Notes under the pieces: generated by a model
What the model was told of the DNA's origin: nothing
Seen by the model: the letters and a program-made list of their open reading frames with translations, nothing else
Database searches by the model: none
Made by a program: the position numbers and the translations under genes
Shown: one piece after another, positions 47,687 to 57,251 of the stretch
Layout of the letters: every line of letters starts with the position of its first letter
Numbering within the stretch: position 1 is the stretch's first letter
Origin: Pseudomonas sp. SL4(2022)
Lineage (GTDB): Bacteria; Pseudomonadota; Gammaproteobacteria; Pseudomonadales; Pseudomonadaceae
Reading direction: 5' to 3'
Length of the DNA: 64,000 bases
Assembly: GCF_026625725.1 (NCBI RefSeq)
Contig: NZ_CP113060.1
Span: 3,788,001 to 3,852,000, forward strand

Positions 47687-48682
47687 TCAGGCGAAACGTT
47701 CGGCATACTCATGCGGGCTGATGCCAAGGTGCTTTTGAAAGGTACGGCGCAGGTTTTCCGGGTGGTTAAAGCCGCTCAACCGCGCCACCGTGCTGATTGA
47801 GGCTTGTGCGTTCTGCAGCAGGCTGCGCGCGGCTTCCAGGCGTACGATTTCCACATAGCGACCTGGTCCCATACCCAACTCCTGATTAAAGGTTCTCGAT
47901 AAGGTGCGCGGCGTCATATTGGCCTGCGCGGCCAGCGCTGCCAGCGACAGATCCTCATGCAGGTGCAACGGTATCCACTCCAGAAGGTTGGCCAGGCGCG
48001 GTACTCGGCTTGGTTCCGGGGTCAGCAGCGCACTGAACTGCGCTTGCCCGCCGGGGCGGCGTAGGAACAGCACCAGACGTTTGGCCACGGCCAAGGCAAG
48101 CGGGCGACCGAGGTCGGCCTCAACCAGGGCCAGTGCCAGGTCGATCCCGGCAGTTACTCCGGCCGAGGTGAAGATATGGCCATTGCCGTCTGGGTCTTGC
48201 GCATCATAGGTGTGCAAGCAATCAGCGCTGATTTCCACCTGCGGGTATTCCAGGCGCAAACAGTCGAGATCGGCCCAGTGGGTGGTGGCGCGGCGGCCAT
48301 CAAGCAGACCGGCGGCGGCGAGAATCAGCGCACCCGAACACACCGAACCCACGCGTCTGATTTGCGGTGCGACGCTACGTAGCCAGGTCAGCAACTCAAT
48401 GTTCTGACATTGCGCCTTGTCGCCCTGACCACCTGGAATCAACAGTGTGTCGATATGTGCCGGGTCTATGGCACTCCAGGCCTGTTCGGCAACAAGTTGG
48501 AAGCCGGCTGAAGTAGTCATCGCCCCAGCTTGCTGACCGAGCACCAGCAGGCGATAAGCAGCGGGCAAGCCTTGGCGTTGGCGTTCGTCATTGGCGGAGG
48601 CAAACACCTGCAATGGGCCGGTCAGATCCAGGCTCATGACATGCGGATAAAGCAGGCAGGCAATGGTTCGTGGGACATCCAT
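47687..48682 (-). CDS. GlxA family AraC-type transcriptional regulator
   Basis: A 331-residue regulator with an N-terminal DJ-1/PfpI-like domain (SVCSGALILAAAGLLDGRRAT, Cys in the nucleophile-elbow position near residue 115) and a C-terminal AraC double helix-turn-helix (SLAALAAQANMTPRTLSRTF, ISTVARLSGFNHPENLRRTF). The group often senses amines such as glycine betaine or carnitine, but the ligand here cannot be read. Confidence 0.92.
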   Translation of the reverse strand: MDVPRTIACLLYPHVMSLDLTGPLQVFASANDERQRQGLPAAYRLLVLGQQAGAMTTSAGFQLVAEQAWSAIDPAHIDTLLIPGGQGDKAQCQNIELLTWLRSVAPQIRRVGSVCSGALILAAAGLLDGRRATTHWADLDCLRLEYPQVEISADCLHTYDAQDPDGNGHIFTSAGVTAGIDLALALVEADLGRPLALAVAKRLVLFLRRPGGQAQFSALLTPEPSRVPRLANLLEWIPLHLHEDLSLAALAAQANMTPRTLSRTFNQELGMGPGRYVEIVRLEAARSLLQNAQASISTVARLSGFNHPENLRRTFQKHLGISPHEYAERFA

Positions 48683-48795
48683 GGCGGCATCTCGATAAGC
48701 GATGGAGGCAGTCTGCGCTTAACGAGTAATTGGCAACAAGGACAATAAGCCCACGGATATGGCCATTGCGGCGTCGCCAGCGTGGCAAGGAAGGG

Positions 48796-48838
48796 AAGGG
48801 CTCTGACAAGAGGGGCCAATCGGCAGCTCAGAGCCCTT
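48796..48838 (-). terminator. Possible terminator after the small hypothetical gene
   Basis: Perfect 11-bp arms (48796-48806, 48828-48838) enclose a 21-base loop, 14 bp beyond the stop of the gene at 48853. A pyrimidine-rich but not pure T stretch follows on the minus strand. Confidence 0.5.
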
Positions 48839-48852
48839 GTTGCAGCAGCCGA

Positions 48853-49122
48853 TTACTCCGGCATGCTCCATGGCTCCAGGGTGAAACCTTGCTGACTGAG
48901 CTGCTCACGGGATTGCTTGAGCACGTCGGCAAATTGCACCGGGTCACTGTAGATGGTGCTGGACAGTTGAGTACGGCCGAGCAGGCGAGTGCTGGTACGG
49001 TCGATCACACTCAGGCTGAGGTTACCTGTGCCATCTTGCGGGGCCCAGGCGACGCATTGGAAAGGTTGAAAGGCGCGGTCGGCAATCAGCAAAGCTTCGT
49101 TAAAACGCAGCGGTGCGTTCAT
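48853..49122 (-). CDS. Hypothetical protein
   Basis: An 89-residue protein, MNAPLRFNEALLIADRAFQP at its start and ending FTLEPWSMPE, not recognised. No signal or membrane segment is visible; composition is normal for the genome. ATG 49122 has GGAG 11 bases upstream, a loose fit; a start at 49179 is also open. The possible terminator that follows supports a real gene. Confidence 0.65.
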   Translation of the reverse strand: MNAPLRFNEALLIADRAFQPFQCVAWAPQDGTGNLSLSVIDRTSTRLLGRTQLSSTIYSDPVQFADVLKQSREQLSQQGFTLEPWSMPE

Positions 49123-49311
49123 GGGGTCGGTTTCTCCGAGGTGATCCCAAATACACAAAGGGGCAAACGGTGAACTCACGCTTGCCAGTCATAAGTGTTG
49201 ATGAACGAAGCTGACTGTTAAGTCACACCTTGTCGAAGAAATGCAAGAAATTGTCCGATAAATCACAGTTTTAATGGCGTAAGCCGAGAAACAGCGCGAG
49301 GAATGCAGGCG

Positions 49312-50151
49312 TTAGGCGTTTTCACGGTGCTTGCAGGCAGCCATCAACTGGCGCAAATAGCCGGCGACATAGCGGTGAAAGCCCCGGTCATCCCAGTAAC
49401 ACAGGTGACTCAACGGGGTATGCCGCTTGTACCAGGGGCCTACCGGCATAGCGCGATCTTCGGCAACCACGGCGGCATAGTTGGGCAATGGGCGCAGCGG
49501 ATAACCCAGCGGGTCAGCGGGGGCATAAAGGTTGAGCCAGCGCGCCTGTTCGGTCACCGCCTCGGTCAGGCAGTGGCCGGGGAAGCGGATCGGTACGACC
49601 GGGTCATAGGCAAAGGTAAACAGCGGGATATTGCAGCCAAAGGTGATCAGCCCGCTCAGGGTCTCCAAGGCCAGAAAGGGATCCAGTGGGCATTCCTCTG
49701 CAGTATTGATGCGTTGCTGATCCCAGACGAAATTGGAGAAGATATGCCCGCCCAGTGAGTGCGCCAGCACCACCAGTGGCGTGTCAGCATCGACCTTGGC
49801 GCGTAAGGCATTGAGACCGCTGCGCAGGCACTGATGGACTTCTTCATAGGTGGTGTCGTAAGCCTGGCTGACTTTACGATAGCCGCTGGCATCACCGAGA
49901 AATAGCGTAACGATGCGTCGTAACCAGCGCCAGCGTACGGGCTGGTCGCGCAGCTTGTCGAGAAAAGCCAGTTGCCGTTTGTCCAGCACGCTGGCCCAGT
50001 GCAGGGTCTGAAAGGCCACTTGGTCGGCCTCTGCGCCAAGGCGTTGGCGCAATCCGGCGATCAGGCTGTGGGCGAAGGCGTGCTGGCCTTCGTCGTCACG
50101 CAGGTCGGGCTGCGTGCCGATGCCGTGAATAATGGCGACTGCGAGTTTCAT
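49312..50151 (-). CDS. Alpha/beta hydrolase (lipase-like) protein
   Basis: A 279-residue protein with the early strand AVAIIHGIGTQ (oxyanion region), nucleophile elbow LAHSLGGHIFSN (Ser near residue 130) and a late His in KRHTPLSHLCYWDD. This is the lipase/esterase pattern. The start at 50151 places the first strand at the N-terminus; ATG 50160 is equally possible. It lies 54 bp after the patatin-like gene in the same orientation, so the two are probably an operon acting on lipids. Substrate unknown. Confidence 0.8.
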   Translation of the reverse strand: MKLAVAIIHGIGTQPDLRDDEGQHAFAHSLIAGLRQRLGAEADQVAFQTLHWASVLDKRQLAFLDKLRDQPVRWRWLRRIVTLFLGDASGYRKVSQAYDTTYEEVHQCLRSGLNALRAKVDADTPLVVLAHSLGGHIFSNFVWDQQRINTAEECPLDPFLALETLSGLITFGCNIPLFTFAYDPVVPIRFPGHCLTEAVTEQARWLNLYAPADPLGYPLRPLPNYAAVVAEDRAMPVGPWYKRHTPLSHLCYWDDRGFHRYVAGYLRQLMAACKHRENA

Positions 50152-50205
50152 TCTGCCCATCCCTGGTCATGTCTACGTGGCGAAAGTACTTCGCACCACG
50201 GGTTA

Positions 50206-51285
50206 TCAAAGTGCTTGCAGGCGCTCGCCTAGACGGCCGCTGTCGACCAGTTCGAGAAACTCGTCGCCAAGCCGCTGGCTTTCGCTCATGGCCGTGCGCC
50301 AATAGCGCTCGCGGCCGGCATCATCGCCCAGGTAACGACTGAAGTCCTTACGGTCGGGGAGTTTGCCATGGGGCAAGCGTGCCAGGTAGTCACGTGAGGG
50401 GGCCAGCAGCAGAACATCCTGCAGGCGTCCGCCATCACCTCGGCGCCAGGGCATGCCCTTGTCGAACCAGCCGGGTATGACCTTATCGGTGAAGTGCGGG
50501 TAGAGCACGATATCGCCGCCGCTGTAGGGCAGATCGAGGTGATAGTCGAGCAGGCCGCCATCGCGGTAGGTACCAGGGCCGGCACCGGGGATATCGCGGA
50601 CCCCTTGCATGATCATCGGGATGGAACCGGAGGCCAGCAATGCATGACGCAGATTACCGCTGTCGAGTTGCAGATAACGCGAGGGGAAGTCGCTGAGCGT
50701 CCCTAAGGGCGGAGCCCGGCGGGCATCGTGCAGAATCACCCGTTCGAAGTGCTTGGCCAGCCGCGGTCGGCCTAGCAGGTTGCTGCCAATCACCGAAGAC
50801 AGGCCGAGGCCGAGTACGCCGCGATGGTCGTGCTGGAGCAGGCCATGACTTTTCACCACGACGATATTCAAACGGTAATGCGGGTTGCTGAGGATGTTGG
50901 CGTCGTCGTTGCCGAGCAGTTGATCAAGCATCAGGCTGCAGCTACTCGACACCTGCGCCATGCTCACGCCTTTGGCAAAGCGCTGCGAGGTATACAGCTC
51001 GCCGAGGCGACGCAGGCCCGCAGCAGCATCCGGCAAGCAGGCACTGGCGAAACGCCAGGAACCGATGGACGCACCGATCAGCGAACGCTCGCGCGGTGCG
51101 CGCTGCAGCCAGTTGCCAAACAGCGCCAGATCCAGCCCTTGAATTCCTAAAGCCTTGGGGCCGCCAGCAGCGCCCGGCAAAATACCGACATCCGCGGGTT
51201 GCAGGCCGTTCTCGCGAATCCGCGCGAGGGCACGTTTGCCGGCCTTGATTGTCAACGCAGGGGATTTGATCAATATCGCATTCAT
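50206..51285 (-). CDS. Patatin-like phospholipase family protein
   Basis: A 359-residue protein with the oxyanion GAAGGPKALG near residue 38, the nucleophile elbow LIGASIGSWRF (GASIG, near residue 70) and the catalytic Asp of TYRDGGLLDYH near 258, giving the Ser-Asp dyad of patatin-like lipases. GGAGG 5 bases before ATG 51285 fixes the start. No signal peptide is visible, so it acts in the cytosol or is exported by another route. Confidence 0.87.
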   Translation of the reverse strand: MNAILIKSPALTIKAGKRALARIRENGLQPADVGILPGAAGGPKALGIQGLDLALFGNWLQRAPRERSLIGASIGSWRFASACLPDAAAGLRRLGELYTSQRFAKGVSMAQVSSSCSLMLDQLLGNDDANILSNPHYRLNIVVVKSHGLLQHDHRGVLGLGLSSVIGSNLLGRPRLAKHFERVILHDARRAPPLGTLSDFPSRYLQLDSGNLRHALLASGSIPMIMQGVRDIPGAGPGTYRDGGLLDYHLDLPYSGGDIVLYPHFTDKVIPGWFDKGMPWRRGDGGRLQDVLLLAPSRDYLARLPHGKLPDRKDFSRYLGDDAGRERYWRTAMSESQRLGDEFLELVDSGRLGERLQAL

Positions 51286-51409
51286 GCTGGCCTCCATCGC
51301 GCAAGGCAGCGATTATAGGGTGCTGGATTGCCAGGCCAAGCGACTTCAGCGCGTGAATGATGTGCGCGTGGCTTGGGATAAATCAGTGCTTGCGCCAAGT
51401 ATTAAGCAA

Positions 51410-51426
51410 ATTCAGCTTGAGTTAAG
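51410..51426 (+). promoter_or_regulatory. PmrA-like direct repeat upstream of the PepSY operon
   Basis: ATTCAG and GTTAAG are separated by 5 bases, an 11-bp period as used by OmpR-family regulators such as PmrA; a further ATTAAG lies at 51401-51406. The site is 56 bp before the first PepSY gene. Autoregulation by the encoded response regulator is inferred. Confidence 0.4.
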
Positions 51427-51481
51427 TCGTGTGCAGTAACTTGGACTCCGTCGAAAGCCAACTCCATTAAGGAATCTGAAC

Positions 51482-51790
51482 ATGAAAACACTGACTGCTG
51501 TATGTGCCGCTGCTGCTCTGACTTTGACTGCCGGCCTCGTTCAAGCCCGTGACCTGGGCCCGGATGAAGCACTCAAACTGCGTGACGCCGGTACCATTCA
51601 ATCCTTCGAAAAACTCAATGCCGCCGCTCTGGCGCTGCATCCAGGCAGCACTACTGAAGACACCGAGCTGGAAGAAGAGTACGGCCGCTACATCTATCAG
51701 GTTGAAGTTCGCGACGCCCAGGGCGTGCAGTGGGACATCGAGCTGGATGCCACTAACGCACAAGTTCTGAAGAACCAACGAGACGATTGA
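51482..51790 (+). CDS. PepSY domain-containing periplasmic protein (first of two)
   Basis: A 102-residue exported protein with a signal peptide ending VQA-RDLG and a single PepSY domain (LNAAALALHPGSTTEDTELE, YQVEVRDAQGVQWDIELDA). PepSY domains inhibit proteases or act as small periplasmic sensors. AAGGAA precedes ATG 51482. Its stop overlaps the start of a paralogue. Confidence 0.9.
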   Translation: MKTLTAVCAAAALTLTAGLVQARDLGPDEALKLRDAGTIQSFEKLNAAALALHPGSTTEDTELEEEYGRYIYQVEVRDAQGVQWDIELDATNAQVLKNQRDD

Positions 51791-52107
51791 TGAACACCAC
51801 TGCCTGGGCTGCACGCGCACTTCTGGCCAGCCTGCTGCTGACGTTGACGTTCGGCAGCAGTGCGCGCGACCTGGATCAGGATGAAGCATTACGCCTGCGC
51901 CGTGAGGGGCTGATTCTGCCCCTTGAGCAGCTAATGCAAGCAGCTTTGCAGCGTCATCCCGGTGCGGTTTTGCTGGAAGTCGAGCTGGAGGAGGAAGACG
52001 GTGTACTGGTTTACGAAGTCGAACTGGTGACGGCGCAGGGCATCGTGCGTGAGCTGGAGTTGCACGCCAGCACTGGTGAAGTACTTAAGGACGAGGTGGA
52101 GGACTGA
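51790..52107 (+). CDS. PepSY domain-containing periplasmic protein (second of two)
   Basis: A 105-residue paralogue of the preceding protein. It has a signal peptide ending GSSA-RDLD and the parallel core MQAALQRHPGAVLLEVELEE and YEVELVTAQGIVRELELHA. ATG 51790 overlaps the upstream TGA by one base; the response regulator starts immediately after its stop. The pair probably arose by tandem duplication. Confidence 0.9.
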   Translation: MNTTAWAARALLASLLLTLTFGSSARDLDQDEALRLRREGLILPLEQLMQAALQRHPGAVLLEVELEEEDGVLVYEVELVTAQGIVRELELHASTGEVLKDEVED

Positions 52108-52776
52108 ATGCGCCTACTGCTGGTTGAAGATCATGTCCCCCTGGCTGATGAGCTGCTGGCAAGTCTGACCCGTCAGGGGTATGCGGTGGACTGGTTGGCC
52201 GACGGCCGTGATGCCGCCTATCAGGGCGCGACCGAACCCTATGACTTGATCATTCTTGACCTTGGTTTGCCTGGCAAGCCGGGGCTTGAAGTGTTGCAGG
52301 AGTGGCGAGCTGGCGGCCTTGCCACACCGGTATTGATCCTCACTGCGCGCGGCTCCTGGGCGGAGCGTATTGAAGGGCTCAAGGCGGGTGCCGATGATTA
52401 CCTGAGCAAGCCGTTTCACCCGGAAGAGCTGCAACTGCGTATTCAGTCGCTGTTGCGCCGCGCCCGGGGTTTGGCTAATCAGCCGCAACTGGAAGCGGCG
52501 GGTCTGCAGCTTGACGAAAGTCGGCAAACCGTTAGTCGCAATGGTCATGAAGTGCAGCTAACCGCTGCCGAATTCCGCCTGTTGCGCTATTTCATGCTGC
52601 ATGCGGGGCAATTGCTGTCCAAGATCCACCTGGCCGAGCACCTGTATGACGGTGAAAGCGAACGCGATTCGAATGTTATTGAAGTGCACGTCAATCACCT
52701 GCGACGCAAATTAGGGCGTGAAATCATTGAAACACGCCGCGGGCAGGGCTATCGCTTCAACGGTGCCACCGCTTGA
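52108..52776 (+). CDS. OmpR-family response regulator
   Basis: A 222-residue regulator with a receiver domain (Glu7, Asp8, phospho-acceptor Asp51, Thr79, Lys101) and a C-terminal winged helix ([30 protein letters not shown]). GGAGG is 5 bases before the ATG, within the end of the PepSY gene. It resembles the QseB/PmrA branch and overlaps the kinase gene by 4 bp. Confidence 0.95.
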   Translation: MRLLLVEDHVPLADELLASLTRQGYAVDWLADGRDAAYQGATEPYDLIILDLGLPGKPGLEVLQEWRAGGLATPVLILTARGSWAERIEGLKAGADDYLSKPFHPEELQLRIQSLLRRARGLANQPQLEAAGLQLDESRQTVSRNGHEVQLTAAEFRLLRYFMLHAGQLLSKIHLAEHLYDGESERDSNVIEVHVNHLRRKLGREIIETRRGQGYRFNGATA

Positions 52777-54092
52777 AGTCCATCCAGCGGCGTTTGAGCC
52801 TGGGCCTCATCAGTGTGGTATTGGTGATCGGCCTGTTGCTGGCGCAAGGCAGCCTCTGGCTGTTTGACCGCAGCCTGCGTGGTTACATCCAGACCACCCT
52901 GCAAGATGAGGCTCAGACGTTGCTGGGAGCCTTTGCACGCGGCCCCAATGGCCTGCAACTGGATGATCGCCGCCTTAGCGCCGCTTACAAACGCCCTTAT
53001 TCAGGACTGTATTTTCGTATCGACTTTGCCGAGCAGACCTGGCGCTCACGTTCGCTTTGGGATCGCGACCTGCAACGCGTCGATCAGCCAGGGTTGCAGG
53101 ATGAATTGGGTGACGGGCCGCAAGGCCAGTTGTGGTTGATCTATCGTGCCGACTATCAGCGCTATGGCCAGCTGATCGTGATTCAGGTGGCCCGTGATTA
53201 CACCCCTATCCTTAACAGTTTCAGTCAGGTGCAGAAAGTTATTCTCGGCCTGGGCATCGCCGCACTGATACTGATGCTGCTGCTACAACGCCTGATTGTC
53301 GGCCGTGCCTTGCGCCCGTTGGAGCAGACGCGGCAACAGATCATGCAGCTGCAGCAGGGCCAGCGTAGTCAGCTGGATCAGCAGGTGCCACTGGAGCTGG
53401 AGCCGCTGGTAGCACAGATCAACCACCTGCTGAGCCATACCGAAGACACCCTCAGACGCTCGCGCAATGCGTTGGGCAATTTGGGACATGCACTAAAAAC
53501 ACCCTTGGCGGTGTTGGTCAGCCTGGCTGGCCGGGAAGAACTCAAGCAGTTGCCAGAACTACGCGAGAGCCTCAACGGCCAGCTGCAACAGATCGAGCAA
53601 CGCATCGCCCGTGAACTGGGCCGCGCGCGTCTGGCTGGCGAAGCGTTGCCTGGGGCTCATTTCGATTGTCCCCGCGAGTTGCCGGAACTTATCTCCACCC
53701 TGGCGATGATCCATGGCAACCACTTGGAGCTGAGCTGGCGGGCCGAGCCCGGATTGCGTTTGCCCTGGGACCGCGAGGACCTGCTGGAACTGCTGGGCAA
53801 TCTGTTGGACAACGCCTGCAAATGGGCCGACAGCCAGGTACAGCTGCACATCAGTTGCCAGGGTGAGGTGTATCAACTGAGTGTCGAGGATGACGGACCG
53901 GGTATCGAAGCCGCGCAACGAGAGGAGGTCCTCAGTCGTGGCAATCGTCTGGATGAGCAGGTGACCGGGCATGGCCTGGGCCTGGGGATTGTGCGCGATA
54001 TCGTTGATGCCTGGGGGGGGCAGTTGCAGCTGGCGGACAGCGCCTTGGGCGGTTTGCAGGTTACCGTGACGCTGCCCGCTACGCGTGCCTGA
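52773..54092 (+). CDS. Sensor histidine kinase
   Basis: A 439-residue membrane kinase beginning with TTG 52773, overlapping the regulator stop. It has two membrane helices (about residues 10-28 and 150-172) around a periplasmic domain of roughly 120 residues, a HAMP-like linker, an H-box with [17 protein letters not shown]-box [13 protein letters not shown] and G-boxes EDDGPGI and [12 protein letters not shown]. The signal may be relayed by the two PepSY proteins; this is inferred from the operon. Confidence 0.94.
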   Translation: MKSIQRRLSLGLISVVLVIGLLLAQGSLWLFDRSLRGYIQTTLQDEAQTLLGAFARGPNGLQLDDRRLSAAYKRPYSGLYFRIDFAEQTWRSRSLWDRDLQRVDQPGLQDELGDGPQGQLWLIYRADYQRYGQLIVIQVARDYTPILNSFSQVQKVILGLGIAALILMLLLQRLIVGRALRPLEQTRQQIMQLQQGQRSQLDQQVPLELEPLVAQINHLLSHTEDTLRRSRNALGNLGHALKTPLAVLVSLAGREELKQLPELRESLNGQLQQIEQRIARELGRARLAGEALPGAHFDCPRELPELISTLAMIHGNHLELSWRAEPGLRLPWDREDLLELLGNLLDNACKWADSQVQLHISCQGEVYQLSVEDDGPGIEAAQREEVLSRGNRLDEQVTGHGLGLGIVRDIVDAWGGQLQLADSALGGLQVTVTLPATRA

Positions 54093-54118
54093 ATTACTCA
54101 GGCATGCGTTTGCAGCAC

Positions 54119-54715
54119 TTACATGCCGTTGGCAAACGCCGGGTTGCTCATGTCGATGCTGTCTCGCACTGGACGTAGGGCATCGGCATATTTGGCCAGA
54201 ATGCCCAGCTCGTAATCGATGCGGGCATGCAGGCGGTGGTCGTCTTCGCTGCTTGGCTCAGGTGTGTTCAGCACCTTTTCGACGCCGCGCACAATCAGGT
54301 GTTCGGGCAAGTAGCAAAGGCGGCAGTTCTTGTAGCTGGAGGCGCGCAATTCGCTGATCGGGTAAGCACCACCCACTCCCGACGAGACACCCACCAGCAG
54401 TCCGGGCTTGTGCGCCAGCTCAGCCTTGCTGGCATAAATAAAGAAGTTCTTGATGGCAGGGCAGGCCATGCCATTCCACTCAGGCGAAATGATCACGACG
54501 GCATCGGCAGCGGCCAGTTGCTTGCTGTAAAGCCCCCATGGACCTGTATCGTCAGCGGGCCAGAGCGGCAATGGGGCGAGGCCAAGATCAATCACATTGC
54601 TCTGCGCATCATCGCTGTAACCCAACTGAATCAGGCGTTGGCGCAAGAAGCGGGCGACCTTACCCGATTGGCTGTTACTGCGGCTGGAGCCGGCCACCAG
54701 AGCGATATTGAGCAT
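54119..54715 (-). CDS. NADPH-dependent FMN reductase family protein
   Basis: A 198-residue flavodoxin-like reductase with the FMN phosphate loop AGSSRSNSQSGK near residues 8-19 and the motif ISPEWNGMACPAIKNFF (PEWNG) near 76-92. AGAGG is 7 bases before the ATG. The group includes azo-, chromate- and quinone-reductases; the substrate here is unknown. It is convergent with the histidine kinase gene. Confidence 0.9.
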   Translation of the reverse strand: MLNIALVAGSSRSNSQSGKVARFLRQRLIQLGYSDDAQSNVIDLGLAPLPLWPADDTGPWGLYSKQLAAADAVVIISPEWNGMACPAIKNFFIYASKAELAHKPGLLVGVSSGVGGAYPISELRASSYKNCRLCYLPEHLIVRGVEKVLNTPEPSSEDDHRLHARIDYELGILAKYADALRPVRDSIDMSNPAFANGM

Positions 54716-54827
54716 CGTGTACCTCTTTTTACGAGTTATAAATGAAAAACGCAGGCTAACGATTGCAAGCCTGCGTCACAAGGAAGAAGCCGCCAGAGTG
54801 GCGGTCCGATGGTGTCACGCCTGACGA

Positions 54828-56972
54828 TCAGACGCGAAACTGATCCATCAGACTCTGCTGGTGGTTGGCCAGTTTGTTAAGGCCTTGGCTGATTTTTGCC
54901 GACTCATCGGCCTGGGAGGAAATCGACTCGGTGACATCACGGATCGAGGCCACGTTGCGATTGATTTCCTCGGCCACCGAACTTTGCTCTTCAGCAGCGC
55001 TGGCGATCTGCAGGTTCATGTCGGTAATCACGCTGACCGCCTGACTGATGCGCTGCAGCACGGCCACAGCCTGTCCCACCTGTTCGACGCTGCCCTGGGC
55101 CTGGCGATGGCTGCTGTGCATGGTGCTGACCACTTCCTTGGTGCCACTTTGCAAGCCTTCGATCACCTGACGGATTTCTTCCACCGAATCCTGGGTACGT
55201 TTGGCCAGGTTGCGCACTTCATCCGCCACCACGGCAAAACCTCGGCCGGCTTCACCTGCTCGGGCCGCTTCAATCGCTGCGTTCAGAGCCAAGAGGTTGG
55301 TCTGCTCGGCGATTGAACGGATGACTTCGAGTACCGAACCAATCTTCTCACTGCTATTGGCCAGACCTTCAACTTCCTGCATGGCAACGTTCATTTCGTT
55401 GGCCAGAAGTTCAATGGTCGAGGTGGTCTTACTGATGACACCCATGCCTTCACGGCTGGCGAGGTCAGCCGTGCGAGCCGCTTCGGCCGCCTGTGCAGCA
55501 TTGTGTGCTACGTCCTGTGCCGTGGCGCTCATTTCCTGGAAGGCAGTGGCCACCTGATCAACTTCGCGGTATTGCTGTTGCATGCCATTGCTGGTTTGAC
55601 TGGCAATTAACGCTGATTGGTCAGCCGTGCTGCGTGCATCCTGAACACTGCGTTTGACGTCGGCGATGATCGGTTGCAGCTTGTCGAGGAATCGGTTGAA
55701 CCAGCTGGCCAGTTCGCCCAGTTCATCCTGCTTGGCATACTCCAGGCGGCGGGTCAGGTCGCCTTCACCGCTGGCGATGTTTTTCAGCATGGCCGCTACA
55801 CCGAGAATCGGACGTGTAACACCCAGCGCCGTGAGCCAGATCAGCAGGATGCCAATCACCCCTGCTACCAGGCCAATCCCGAGAGACACGGCGGTGTTGC
55901 GCGTGGCGTCTTCATCCATCTGTGCTTCCAGGCGCGCGGCAGGTTCAAGGAGTACGCTTTCGGGTACTTCGAGTAATACACCCCAGGGTTTGCTGCCGGG
56001 GATCGGTAAAAGCGGCTCCAGAAACTGCAGTGTGCCTTGGTGGTACATGACTTTGGAGGTGTTGCTGGCCAGGACGCTGAGCATTTCAGTATGTTGCTCA
56101 GAAAATGCAGCTGCCAGCTTGCCTCCCAGCAGGCTGCTGTCACGGCTGTGTCCGGCAAGTAGCCCGGCCGGGCTGATAATGCTGACATGGCCGGCACCAT
56201 CAAACAGGCCGGCATTGGCACTGTTACTGAGTTCTTGCAGGCTGGCAAGGCTGATATCGACGCCCAGAACACCGATCACCTTGTCACCCTGAATCAGCGG
56301 GAAGGCGATGCTGGTCATCAGCGTTTTCACCCCATCGGTGTCATCCCAATAGGGATCAAGCAAGCACACCTGACGGCTTTCCTTTGGGCAGGTATACCAG
56401 GCGTTATAGGGTGCGCCACTGATTCCGGGTGTCGTGTCGTTGAGGTTGTCCTCTTTCATGGCCTCGGCACTCAGCTCGCCGTTGTCATCCTGCGACCAAT
56501 AAATCGAGAAGCGGCCTTTGTCATTACTGCCGAGATTGTCCTGATCGATAAACAGCTCATCTTTGCCATCCAGGGCGTTCGGTTCAAAGACCGTATAGAT
56601 GCCGAGCAGGCTACGGTTGGCTTGCAACGACGTACGGATCTGTCGGGTGAGGTCTTCACGCAAATCAAAAGCGTCAAGAAAGCGCTTTTCTGCTTGTTCG
56701 CGAATAAACAGAATCTGAGAAGCAGCGCCGCGTCCGTATTGGTAGGCATCCATGAAGTAGCGCTGCATGTGCAAGGCCTGCGACTGACCGCGCGCCTCCA
56801 TTCGCAGTTGTGCAGACTCATCCAGCATTGCTGAACTTGCCTTTTTCACCAGGTCGGCACTGCGTGAGGTCTGGATCATTGACGCAGAAACCAACACTGC
56901 GACAACGACCAGCAGGCACAAGCCAGCTAGTAGGGTGATTTTCAACTGAATCGAGAGTCGGCTGAACAACAT
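54828..56972 (-). CDS. tlpQ: Methyl-accepting chemotaxis protein, dCache type (TlpQ-like)
   Basis: A 714-residue chemoreceptor with an N-terminal helix ([20 protein letters not shown]), a large periplasmic double-Cache domain (about residues 40-360), a second helix near 370-390, HAMP, and a signalling domain with the hairpin tip [20 protein letters not shown]. Length, gene order and the following transporter and sCache receptor match P. aeruginosa TlpQ (PA2654), which responds to histamine and polyamines. ATG 56972 is preferred over the frame opening at 57089. A FliA promoter lies upstream. Confidence 0.85.
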   Translation of the reverse strand: MLFSRLSIQLKITLLAGLCLLVVVAVLVSASMIQTSRSADLVKKASSAMLDESAQLRMEARGQSQALHMQRYFMDAYQYGRGAASQILFIREQAEKRFLDAFDLREDLTRQIRTSLQANRSLLGIYTVFEPNALDGKDELFIDQDNLGSNDKGRFSIYWSQDDNGELSAEAMKEDNLNDTTPGISGAPYNAWYTCPKESRQVCLLDPYWDDTDGVKTLMTSIAFPLIQGDKVIGVLGVDISLASLQELSNSANAGLFDGAGHVSIISPAGLLAGHSRDSSLLGGKLAAAFSEQHTEMLSVLASNTSKVMYHQGTLQFLEPLLPIPGSKPWGVLLEVPESVLLEPAARLEAQMDEDATRNTAVSLGIGLVAGVIGILLIWLTALGVTRPILGVAAMLKNIASGEGDLTRRLEYAKQDELGELASWFNRFLDKLQPIIADVKRSVQDARSTADQSALIASQTSNGMQQQYREVDQVATAFQEMSATAQDVAHNAAQAAEAARTADLASREGMGVISKTTSTIELLANEMNVAMQEVEGLANSSEKIGSVLEVIRSIAEQTNLLALNAAIEAARAGEAGRGFAVVADEVRNLAKRTQDSVEEIRQVIEGLQSGTKEVVSTMHSSHRQAQGSVEQVGQAVAVLQRISQAVSVITDMNLQIASAAEEQSSVAEEINRNVASIRDVTESISSQADESAKISQGLNKLANHQQSLMDQFRV

Positions 56973-57009
56973 TTTCAGGACCTTCTGGAAAGTGGCGAGG
57001 CTTGACCGC

Positions 57010-57036
57010 CTATCGGCGGGTGGACGTATTTCTTTA
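57010..57036 (-). promoter_or_regulatory. FliA (sigma-28) promoter of the TlpQ-like receptor
   Basis: On the minus strand TAAAG (57036-57032), a 14-base spacer and GCCGATAG (57017-57010) match the sigma-28 consensus TAAAG-N14-GCCGATAA at all but the last base. It is about 38 bp upstream of the chosen start, linking receptor expression to the flagellar regulon. Confidence 0.85.
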
Positions 57037-57251
57037 AGAGTAAAAGTAGGCAATAACTCAGCAGTTTGCAGGCCAGTGCAAACCGCCATGCAAGCTTATA
57101 CGGAATTATTAACGCACTGTATGAAATATTTTACGGCTGTTTTGACAGCTTGGTCAGCATTGTGCAGAGTACGCGCCCTTCGCCGAGCCGGCGCAGCATC
57201 CAGAGAAGGTCGAAACCTTCGCGGACCTATTTAAATTGCGGGAGTAAATCG

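Noticed and set aside
57066..57251. N-terminal extension of the antiporter gene
   Set aside because: The frame opens at 57066, but it overlaps the promoter region of the divergent receptor and lacks transporter features; GGAG before ATG 57252 marks the start.
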